This document shows, piece after piece, positions 1-5,201 of a stretch of DNA of 5,940 nucleotides. The notes under the pieces were generated by a model. That model ran no database searches and had not been told where the DNA came from. It was given only the letters and a program-made list of their open reading frames with translations. A program made the position numbers and the translations under genes. Source of the DNA: an uncultured Alphaproteobacteria bacterium. Lineage in GTDB: Bacteria; Pseudomonadota; Alphaproteobacteria; Rhizobiales; Hyphomicrobiaceae. The first letter of the stretch is position 1. Every line of letters starts with the position of its first letter. The DNA is taken from NCBI GenBank assembly GCA_937950105.1, contig CALFEM010000524.1:1-5940 (forward strand), in the 5' to 3' direction.

Positions 1-53
1 AAGGGGTCAACATTGCAGTTCGATGCGGGGTCAAAGTTCCACGCCGATTGACA
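1..53. mobile_element. Terminus of an IS21-family-like insertion sequence (partial)
   Basis: Two 24-bp-spaced repeats of the form GGGGTCAA-N-(A/G)TT-(G/C)CA start at 3 and 27. The second is followed by a sequence ending in TTGACA at 48-53. Read from the other strand the end begins TGTCAATCGG and runs into TTTGACCCC. Several short repeats containing GGGGTCAA just inside a TG...CA terminus are typical of IS21-family ends, where they are thought to bind the IstA transposase. The body of the element (istA/istB) would lie left of the window and is not seen. The outer boundary at 53 is inferred from the TGACA end. No target duplication can be checked because the other end is missing. Confidence 0.5.
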
Positions 54-1055
54 GTTATGGCGCAACCTGTGCGGACCCCGCGCGGGTCGACGAGTAGAAT
101 CCGGGGAGTGGCGCGTGCTGCCCGGCGTTGCAGGCACTGGAGCATTATCCGGTGGAAGCCGGTACGACCATGCGCTTTCGATCAGAACGCGCCTTGCTCT
201 GGTATTGCCCGTCTTGGTGATGCCGCCCCGGCGTACGCTGTCACCTGTAGAGCGCTCGCTCGGCACCAGACCGAGGAACCCCATCAACTGGCGCGGGCTG
301 TCGAACCGCGTGAGGTCACCAAGTTCCGCCATCAGAATGGAGGCGGCCACCAGATCGATGCCGCGCATCGCCTGTAATGCCTCGACCAGTGGCGCCATCG
401 ACCACTTTGGCACGAGCTCGGCAATTGCCGCTTCGAGCCGGGCGACGCGCTCGCTAGCCTGCCGCGCCGCCATGGCCAGTTCCTCGAAGGCGATACGTTG
501 CTCGACGTGATCGAAAGTCTGCTCGGTGAGCCAGCGTGCATGCGTGGCACCCCACGTCTTCTTGCGGAGATAGATGCGGCCATAACGCAACAAGAACGAA
601 GTGACCTGCTGACGCTTCCGAGTCTGATCCTGCGCAGCCGCCTCCCTCGCCCGAACCAGATCACGCATGGCTTCGTGCCGGGCGTCAGGAACCCAGACCG
701 CCGTCAACTCGCCTGCGCGCAGCAACTTGGCGAGGTTCTCGGCGTCGCGACGGTTCGTCTTCACCCGATCACCTGCCTTCATTGGAATGAGCGACGGCGC
801 CACCACGATGCACTCGTGGCCGAGATCGCCGATCCACCTGAACAGACCGTAGCCCGTGGGGCCGGCCTCGTAGCAGAACGTCAACTTCGTATAGGTCTTG
901 GACAGCTTCGCGATCAGGCGCCGTGTCGCCTCTGCCGTGTTTTCGATCTCGCCGAGATAGCGCACTTCACCATTGCGTCCGCCTTCGGCGATAGCCACGG
1001 CATTCTTCGCCTTGGCCACGTCCAATCCGACAAAAACTTCGCTATGCTTCTCCAT
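1..1055 (-). CDS. IS110-family transposase, C-terminal part lost or replaced; frame open to the window edge
   Basis: The minus frame opens with ATG at 1055, behind a strong ribosome binding site (AAGGAGGG at 1062-1069, 6 nt upstream), and has no stop before base 1. The first 300 residues are a good IS110/IS116 transposase. The N-terminal RuvC-like (DEDD) domain carries VGLDVAK (D12), CYEAGPTGYG (E63) and VKTNRRDAENLA (D104, with Asn at 101 where IS621 has an Asp). A charged helical linker follows at about 125-215. The C-terminal Tnp_20 domain runs from about 225 (LQAMRGIDLVAASI, AELGDLTRF, GFLGLVPSE, STGDSVRRGGITKTGN) to RRVLIESAWSYR at 288-299. Relatives as I recall them continue for about 70-80 residues with a PARVS...AREMAAFLWAI type tail. 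Here the frame turns into Pro/Arg-rich sequence from about base 155, so the protein is probably chimeric and inactive. In IS110 elements the enzyme works with an element-encoded bridge RNA to recombine the circular element into a target. Confidence 0.85.
   Translation of the reverse strand, partial: MEKHSEVFVGLDVAKAKNAVAIAEGGRNGEVRYLGEIENTAEATRRLIAKLSKTYTKLTFCYEAGPTGYGLFRWIGDLGHECIVVAPSLIPMKAGDRVKTNRRDAENLAKLLRAGELTAVWVPDARHEAMRDLVRAREAAAQDQTRKRQQVTSFLLRYGRIYLRKKTWGATHARWLTEQTFDHVEQRIAFEELAMAARQASERVARLEAAIAELVPKWSMAPLVEALQAMRGIDLVAASILMAELGDLTRFDSPRQLMGFLGLVPSERSTGDSVRRGGITKTGNTRARRVLIESAWSYRLPPDNAPVPATPGSTRHSPDSTRRPARGPHRLRHNCQSAWNFDPASNCNVDP
54..155. other. Unassigned junction segment between the IS21-like end and the recognisable IS110 transposase
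   Basis: This stretch lies between the putative IS21 end and the last position (about 156) where the minus-strand frame still looks like an IS110 transposase. The frame stays open here, but it is rich in Pro, Arg and Thr and does not match the C-terminal region expected for the family. Of the other two minus frames, one closes quickly and the other is open without recognisable similarity. It may be the original flank of a deletion, or decayed transposase sequence. Confidence 0.4.
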
Positions 1056-1292
1056 GGCTCGCCCTCCTTGCGTTGAGGATAGGCCCGGGATCTCCCGGGT
1101 AACCCTCGCGACTCGCATCGAGGGCGAGTCGCCTCAAGGGCGAAGACGGACATAGGGTCTTACGTTGCATCGCAGATTGTCGTGACGAAGGCAGGGATGT
1201 GAAGCGGCACGACGGTGATTGGGGTGAGAGCCCAAGCACGAGACGAGCCGACTTCTGTCGGACCGACAGCGGTTGATCGCCCCAACCGATGC
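1056..1292 (-). other. IS110 5' non-coding region: probable left end and candidate bridge RNA
   Basis: This 237-bp stretch separates the transposase start from the stop of the exporter ATPase gene and has no convincing coding frame. It is rich in inverted repeats: CCCGGGA/TCCCGGG at 1084-1090 and 1093-1099, GCGACTCGC/GCGAGTCGC at 1108-1116 and 1124-1132 (9 bp, 7-nt loop), GTCGTG/CACGAC at 1179-1184 and 1208-1213, and CTGTCGG/CCGACAG at 1255-1261 and 1263-1269. A competing pairing, CCCTCG (1103-1108) with CGAGGG (1119-1124), overlaps the 9-bp stem. IS110-group elements are known to carry their bridge RNA in the non-coding sequence upstream of the transposase, and the length is right. The exact left end of the element is not visible. 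The repeat nearest the ATPase gene may instead belong to the exporter operon as a 3' structure. Confidence 0.4.
1108..1132. repeat. 9-bp inverted repeat upstream of the IS110 transposase
   Basis: GCGACTCGC at 1108-1116 is the exact reverse complement of GCGAGTCGC at 1124-1132, with a 7-nt loop. It lies about 53-77 bp upstream of the transposase ATG. A second perfect inverted repeat, CCCGGGA/TCCCGGG (1084-1099, 2-nt centre), lies between it and the ribosome binding site. Both could fold in a transcript reading towards the transposase. Confidence 0.6.
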
Positions 1293-2045
1293 TCAGCGGC
1301 GGACGATGTCCTGATAGAGTTTGATCTGTTCGCCGACTTCGCCGAAGCTCTTGACGCGCCCATGCTCCATCACCGCGCCGATATTGCAGTGCGCCTGGAT
1401 GAAGGCATCCGAATGCGAGGCCATGACGACGATCGACGCAGTCTTCATGAAGGCGTCGGTGCGCTTTTTGATGCGCCCCATGAACGCGGCATCGCCGGCA
1501 CCGATGCCCTCGTCGAGGACCAGGATTTCCGGATCGAAGGCCGTCGAAATGGCGAACAACAGCCGTGACAGCATGCCCGACGAATAGGTGCGGACCGGCA
1601 ATTCGAGATACTCCCCGAGCTCGCTGAAATCGGCGATGTCCCCGATCGCGGCGTCGATGGCGGCGCGGTCGTGTCCGAGATACAGCCCGCGCAGAAGGAT
1701 GTTCTCGTAGCCGGTGCCCTCCATCTCCAGTCCGAGCCGAGTATCGATCAGTGGCGTCACCCGGCCGTCGATGGTCATCTTGCCGCTCACTGCCGGATAA
1801 ATGCCGGCGATGACACGCAGCAATGTCGTTTTGCCGGCGCCGTTATGGCCGATGAGGCCGAGGCGGTCGCCATCGACCAGTTCCATACAGACATCGCTCA
1901 GCGCATTGACGACGACCGGCATGCCATCCGCGTGCGAAAGACCGCCGCCCACGACGGAACCGATCACGCGCTTTTTCAGCGACTGACTCGATTGGCCATA
2001 GATTGGAAAACTCACGCAGACGTCGTCGAGCACCACATGCGCCAT
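1293..2045 (-). CDS. wzt: Polysaccharide ABC exporter, ATP-binding protein (Wzt/KpsT/RfbB type)
   Basis: This 250-residue cytoplasmic nucleotide-binding subunit powers export of a lipid-linked polysaccharide through the permease encoded just upstream. Walker A is GHNGAGKTT at 66-74. The signature motif has the TYSSGM form at 153-158, usual for polysaccharide exporters in place of LSGGQ. Walker B with the catalytic Glu is ILVLDEGIGAGD at 174-185, and the H-loop His is H211 in ASHS. The GLEMEGTGYENI stretch at 105-116 is also characteristic of the Wzt/TagH branch. The ATG at 2045 lies 9 bp after the permease stop, and a GAGGA motif overlapping that stop (TGAGGACGTGACATG) provides the ribosome binding site, so the two genes are translationally coupled. 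The protein ends at the nucleotide-binding domain, without the C-terminal carbohydrate-binding domain of O9a-type Wzt. That suggests the short KpsT-like class, in which export does not depend on recognising a capped chain end. Confidence 0.93.
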   Translation of the reverse strand: MAHVVLDDVCVSFPIYGQSSQSLKKRVIGSVVGGGLSHADGMPVVVNALSDVCMELVDGDRLGLIGHNGAGKTTLLRVIAGIYPAVSGKMTIDGRVTPLIDTRLGLEMEGTGYENILLRGLYLGHDRAAIDAAIGDIADFSELGEYLELPVRTYSSGMLSRLLFAISTAFDPEILVLDEGIGAGDAAFMGRIKKRTDAFMKTASIVVMASHSDAFIQAHCNIGAVMEHGRVKSFGEVGEQIKLYQDIVRR

Positions 2046-2054
2046 GTCACGTCC

Positions 2055-2843
2055 TCAAAGCCAATAGACCAGTCGATCGCGGCTGCGCGCGAACAAAATG
2101 AAGGTCATGATGCATCCCGCGACCGCCATGGCCGTGCAAACCCAGAACGACAGCATATATCCCGGCATGCCGAGCAGCGGCCCGCGAACGATCTCGATGA
2201 GATGGGAGAACGGATTGAGATCGACGACCCAATGATGGTTGGTCAAACCGTCCCGCAGCCAAATCACCGGTGTCATGAAGAATGCGATCTGCAGGATACT
2301 GCCGACGATCGGCGGAATGTCGCGAAAGCGGGCCGAGGCAATCGCCAGGAACGCCGTCATCCAGGCGACGTTGCAGATCAGGAGCAGCGCGCCAGGGATT
2401 ACCCACAATGCCTCGATCGTCGGCCAGCGCTGGATAGCGACCAGGATCACTGCCGGTACGGCCAATTGGTGCAACGTCACCAGGATCTGTCGCCACAGCA
2501 CTCGGAACACCACCGCCGTCGGCCCAATCGCCACCTCCTTGAGGATCGCCCCCTCGACGATCAGCGCTTGCGTGCCAGCCAGCATCGAGCCGGACAAGAA
2601 GGTCCAGATGACGAAGCCCAACGCGACGTGGGGAAGAAAAGACTCGAGCGACTGCCGCAGCAACCCGCCATAAAGCACGCCGACACCGGCCACGAACACC
2701 GCCGCCGAAATGGTGAGCCACAGCGGCCCGAGCACCGAACGGCGATACATGCGCCGGACGTCCCAGGAGCCGAGCGTCAGCCACATGTCGCGCTGCCGAA
2801 TACCCTTGCCGACTTCGCGAGCCGTCGCCGAATAATCCGCCAT
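2055..2843 (-). CDS. wzm: Polysaccharide ABC exporter, ABC-2 type permease (Wzm/RfbA/TagG type)
   Basis: This 262-residue inner-membrane protein forms the channel of a polysaccharide or O-antigen exporter and pairs with the ATPase gene 9 bp downstream. The N-terminal cytoplasmic stretch contains the conserved LGSWDVRRMYRRSVLGPLW block (24-42), the coupling region of ABC-2 polysaccharide permeases. Hydrophobic segments lie at about 41-61, 72-93, 119-138, 146-170, 178-196 and 231-252, giving six membrane spans. Other family signatures are SARFRDIPPIV at 170-180 and NPFSHLIEIVRGPLLG at 210-225. The ATG at 2843 has an AGGAA motif 6 nt upstream (AGGAACGACCATG). The length is normal for the family. 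Its upstream side is a 481-bp gene-free stretch, so this gene probably starts its own transcript, although I see no clear promoter. The substrate cannot be read from the permease; rmlC and the RgpF-like gene suggest a rhamnose-containing glycan. Confidence 0.93.
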   Translation of the reverse strand: MADYSATAREVGKGIRQRDMWLTLGSWDVRRMYRRSVLGPLWLTISAAVFVAGVGVLYGGLLRQSLESFLPHVALGFVIWTFLSGSMLAGTQALIVEGAILKEVAIGPTAVVFRVLWRQILVTLHQLAVPAVILVAIQRWPTIEALWVIPGALLLICNVAWMTAFLAIASARFRDIPPIVGSILQIAFFMTPVIWLRDGLTNHHWVVDLNPFSHLIEIVRGPLLGMPGYMLSFWVCTAMAVAGCIMTFILFARSRDRLVYWL

Positions 2844-3175
2844 GGTCGTTCCTGATGCCTCGCTCTCATGCGTGCAACCCGGGGCAGCACGCGCAGCTCC
2901 CCGATATCCACTCGTCCACCCCCACTCGGTCCGCAGAGGTTGCCATCACCGGCGCACGGAAGCGCTCGGCAAAAGCAGCTCATCCCGCGTTTGGATGTGG
3001 ACTGTCGATGCGACCGACGCGACGGCCGAATTTAACAGTGGAGGATGACGTACAGAATCTTTCGCACAAGTGATTGAAGGCTGGCGGCCCCGACTCGGGT
3101 TTTTCTGGTGATTGCGAGGTCAACCCGAAGAGCCAGAGAAGTAAGCCACCATGACGTCCGAGGATACGCCGATTC

Positions 3176-3191
3176 ACCGCCTTCAGGCGGT
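3176..3191. repeat. Perfect hairpin, first of three in the rmlC-wzm gap
   Basis: ACCGCC (3176-3181) and GGCGGT (3186-3191) flank a TTCA loop. A second hairpin, ACCGCCC/GGGCGGT with a single central base, lies at 3217-3231. It shares the ACCGCC/GGCGGT core with the first, so the two can also pair with each other. Neither is followed by a T-run convincing enough to call a terminator on its own. Confidence 0.5.
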
Positions 3192-3240
3192 ACAACTTTC
3201 TGGGGCCGCGTCAGCGACCGCCCCGGGCGGTTCTAATCCG

Positions 3241-3263
3241 AAAGCCCCCGGTTTTTCCGGGGG
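3241..3263 (-). terminator. Probable intrinsic terminator downstream of rmlC
   Basis: On the minus strand a 7-bp GC-only stem (CCCCCGG/CCGGGGG, arms 3257-3263 and 3245-3251) encloses an AAAAA loop and is followed by CTTTCGG. It lies about 60 bp past the rmlC stop, in the right place to end the rgpF-rmlC transcript. The T-tract is short, so termination may be partial. On the plus strand the following bases (ATATTTAC) are an even weaker tract, and no plus-strand gene precedes it. Confidence 0.6.
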
Positions 3264-3324
3264 ATATTTACTGGTTAGTCAAAGTTCGCCCGTTCGGCAC
3301 CGAGCCCGGCCGCCCGCCAAGGCT

Positions 3325-3897
3325 TCAGGCATACGTGAAATAGATCGGAATATCTCTGAACCGAGGCAGTTTAGCGTCCTTCGTCGAGACGATTGCCTCG
3401 CTTTCCGCAATCGGCCAAACGATATTCAGATCCGGATCATTCCAGTAGACGCCAGCATCACACTCGGGAGCATAATAGTCTGTGACTTTGTAGATCACCT
3501 CGGTATCATTCTCCAGTGTACAAAACGCGTGCGCGAACCCTACCGGCACCCAGAGTTGCTGCCAGTTGGCGGCTGAAAGCTCGACCGCGACGTGCTGTCC
3601 AAATGTGGGCGAACCCATGCGAATGTCTACAACGACGTCGAGAATGCTGCCCCGGATAACGCGTACCAGCTTGCCCTGGGCGTGCGGATCGGTTTGAAAA
3701 TGCAGACCGCGAACAACTCCCCGTTGCCGGGACAACGATTGGTTGTCCTGCACAAACTGGCCAACGATGCCGCACGTGACCGCCTCAGCTGCGTTAAAAG
3801 TTTCGGAAAAGAAACCGCGGTCATCCTGAAATCTGCTGGGAGACAGGAGGATGACGTCGGGTATCGCCATGCGGGTCGATGTAAGTTTCGTCGCCAC
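3325..3897 (-). CDS. rmlC: dTDP-4-dehydrorhamnose 3,5-epimerase RmlC
   Basis: This soluble enzyme catalyses the third step of dTDP-L-rhamnose synthesis, the double epimerisation of dTDP-4-dehydro-6-deoxy-D-glucose at C3 and C5. The 190 residues cover the whole cupin fold. Motifs seen are DDRGFFSETF (25-34), NQSLSRQRGVVRGLHFQ (52-68, with the catalytic-base His at 66), QGKLVRVIRGSILDVVVDIR (74-93, with K76), VPVGFAHAF (117-125), VIYKVTDYY (134-142, with Y136 at the position of the catalytic Tyr) and GVYWNDPDLNIVWP (149-162). The start is GTG at 3897, preceded by AGGGGGAG at good spacing. An ATG nine codons in (3870-3868) would give a 181-residue protein closer to the usual N-terminus but has no nearby ribosome binding site. 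The other rml genes (A, B, D) are not in the window. It lies 87 bp downstream of the RgpF-like gene, probably in one transcript, and is followed by a terminator-like hairpin. Confidence 0.95.
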   Translation of the reverse strand: MATKLTSTRMAIPDVILLSPSRFQDDRGFFSETFNAAEAVTCGIVGQFVQDNQSLSRQRGVVRGLHFQTDPHAQGKLVRVIRGSILDVVVDIRMGSPTFGQHVAVELSAANWQQLWVPVGFAHAFCTLENDTEVIYKVTDYYAPECDAGVYWNDPDLNIVWPIAESEAIVSTKDAKLPRFRDIPIYFTYA

Positions 3898-3984
3898 AAC
3901 TCCCCCTGTCGTGTCATGTCTGTCCTCAGATCAGGACTAGGAGTCGCCATCTAAACGATTGTCGTGCGAGCGGCAACATCAACT

Positions 3985-4944
3985 TCACTCTATCCAATGA
4001 TGGCCCATAGTAGCACTCGGCGCCGCGAGCGGCCGGCCACAAGTATCGACTATAGAATAGTTAGCCAGGACCGCTGCGTGACAAAAAAGCCTCTCAATAG
4101 CATGATGCAACGTACCGTCGATCTGTCCAATCTCGGGCTCGAAGTCGGCAGCTGAAAGAGCGAGCTGCCGCAACGGATCCAATGCACGCGGCCTGAACCA
4201 GAACATCGAGCCTTCGAGGAAAGACAGCTCAGCGCTGTCTCCGTCGCACCCCATGCGCGTCAACAGTTCGCGGCAGCGGTGCTCGTTGCGATGCCAATAC
4301 GAATCTCCACGGCGGTAGCTGCGACTCCACCCGACGATACCGGTGGTAGGAGTCTCAAACGCTCTTAGGACGGCAGCGATCGTATCCGGTGACCCGGCGA
4401 GGGCATGAAAGAAGAGCCGGCGGCGAATGTCGCCGTCGATGAGATGCGGGCTTCTCTTCGTGTGCAGCTTGAGCACCGCGTCGTAGCAATCTAGGCTGCC
4501 ACTACCCAGTACTTGCAGGAACGGAGCGATGTCTCGCCCGCGGTTTTCGACCTCGTGGATTACGACGTCCGACATATTGGCGAAAAAGTCAGTGAGTTCG
4601 CCTAACCGCTCCGCCGGAGCAGTTACGTGTAAAGCCGTGCCCTGTGGCAACCAGCGTCGACATTCGGCGACCTCGACGAGCAGCTCGGGATAGAACACGT
4701 GCGCTATTACTGCCGTCCGTACCGATGTAAGCGGAGGTACTTGCGCCCCTGCGTGCCAAGCCCGCGCTCGACTTGCGAGCTTCGACACAATCAGCCGGCC
4801 GAGCGTCAGCGTCGCCAATTTTTCGGCGACATTGCGGAAATAGGCCGCCCGGAACGCACTACGGGCATTCGAGTTTGGCCGACCGTCGTGCGGTACCGAC
4901 CACGACGCCGCTGTGCGTAAAGACTCACTTTGAGGTTCCGGCAT
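3985..4944 (-). CDS. RgpF-like rhamnan synthesis protein F family protein
   Basis: These 319 residues match the rhamnan synthesis F family (Pfam PF05045), found in loci for rhamnose-containing polysaccharides and thought to act in assembly or modification of the rhamnan chain. Seen in order: a basic N-terminal part (about 1-75) without clear similarity; AVIAHVFYPELLVE (78-91), the opening strand of a glycosyltransferase-like fold; VENRGRDIAPFL (132-143); YDAVLKLHTKRS (154-165); FLEGSMFWFRPRAL (242-255); and FEPEIGQIDGTLHHAIERLF (268-287). The NRGRDI and LKLHTKRS motifs are diagnostic of the family as I know it. I see no signal peptide or membrane span, so it is probably cytoplasmic. The first ATG (4944) follows an in-frame stop by three codons and has only a weak ribosome binding site, so a downstream start is possible. 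The exact glycosidic role cannot be deduced. Its neighbour rmlC makes the rhamnose donor precursor, which supports the assignment. Confidence 0.85.
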   Translation of the reverse strand: MPEPQSESLRTAASWSVPHDGRPNSNARSAFRAAYFRNVAEKLATLTLGRLIVSKLASRARAWHAGAQVPPLTSVRTAVIAHVFYPELLVEVAECRRWLPQGTALHVTAPAERLGELTDFFANMSDVVIHEVENRGRDIAPFLQVLGSGSLDCYDAVLKLHTKRSPHLIDGDIRRRLFFHALAGSPDTIAAVLRAFETPTTGIVGWSRSYRRGDSYWHRNEHRCRELLTRMGCDGDSAELSFLEGSMFWFRPRALDPLRQLALSAADFEPEIGQIDGTLHHAIERLFCHAAVLANYSIVDTCGRPLAAPSATMGHHWIE

Positions 4945-5201
4945 CCGATACCATCACAATCTCGCATTTTCCCCGGATACTATTTCGCCTAGCGACGAGT
5001 CAACCGATGGTTTGACCAAGCTTAGCCTCGCCATCGGTACTCGGCCGGTCTGGAGAAAATTCGCATGGCATCAACATGGCCGGGCCCTCCGTGCCACCGC
5101 CGACCGACTGCTCAACATCGCCTGCTCGATGCTCCGCTCACGCTCGCTGTACGATCTTGTTCACACAACCGAAAAGCCCGCAGGTGGAGAGTCCCCCGAT
5201 G
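4945..5201. other. Gap between the RTX gene and rgpF with a possible transposase-tail remnant
   Basis: No minus-strand gene is visible in these 257 bp. On the plus strand an open frame reads through from 4934 to a stop at 5224, with its first possible start a TTG at 5012. Between about 5048 and 5154 it encodes TRPVWRKFAWHQHGRAL followed by RATADRLLNIACSMLRSR and SLYD. This resembles, from memory, the basic/hydrophobic C-terminal tail of IS110-like transposases. It lacks any N-terminal or catalytic domain and a plausible start, so if real it is a fragment. No good intrinsic terminator for the RTX gene is seen. Confidence 0.35.
4977..5003 (-). promoter_or_regulatory. Possible sigma70-type promoter for rgpF-rmlC
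   Basis: On the minus strand TTGACT (5003-4998) is followed after 15 bp by TAGTAT (4982-4977), matching 5/6 and 4/6 of the consensus. The spacer is short. Transcription would begin near 4970, about 26 nt before the ATG at 4944. This is a consensus match only. Confidence 0.25.

Larger units (their letters stand above)
2844..3324. other. Gene-free stretch between rmlC and the exporter operon
   Basis: These 481 bp separate two minus-strand transcription units. Short open frames occur on both strands, but none has a convincing ribosome binding site or a recognisable product. The part next to rmlC (3176-3263) holds three consecutive perfect hairpins, including the probable rmlC terminator. Further in, CGGGTT at 3096-3101 pairs with AACCCG at 3122-3127. 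The promoter of the exporter operon should lie here, but I cannot point to a good -35/-10 pair. The stretch could also contain decayed insertion or gene sequence. Confidence 0.5.

Noticed and set aside
498..1076. Plus-strand open frame of 192 codons
   Set aside because: It is antisense to the IS110 transposase, whose frame carries diagnostic motifs over its whole length here.
2047..2784. Minus-strand open frame of 245 codons overlapping the permease gene
   Set aside because: It is a shifted frame of wzm, rich in Arg and Gly, with no membrane segments or motifs.
1671..2855. Plus-strand open frame of 394 codons, the longest in the window by length
   Set aside because: It is antisense to the exporter ATPase and permease genes, which have clear family motifs. 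Its translation is rich in His, Arg, Asp and Gln without domains, typical of the complementary strand of GC-rich genes.
3228..3240. GGTTCTAATCC, similar to a tRNA T-arm
   Set aside because: No acceptor, D or anticodon arm can be placed around it, and the adjoining bases form the GC-rich hairpins instead.
3151..3576. Plus-strand open frame starting with ATG at 3151
   Set aside because: Its second half is antisense to rmlC, and its first half runs through the hairpin cluster and terminator. There is no recognisable product.
4311..4319. GGCGGTAGC, identical to the core of the ops element of polysaccharide operons
   Set aside because: It lies inside rgpF on the opposite strand to transcription and not in a leader, so it is most likely chance in GC-rich coding sequence. 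The similar GGCGGTAC at 3187 is also on the wrong strand and part of a hairpin.
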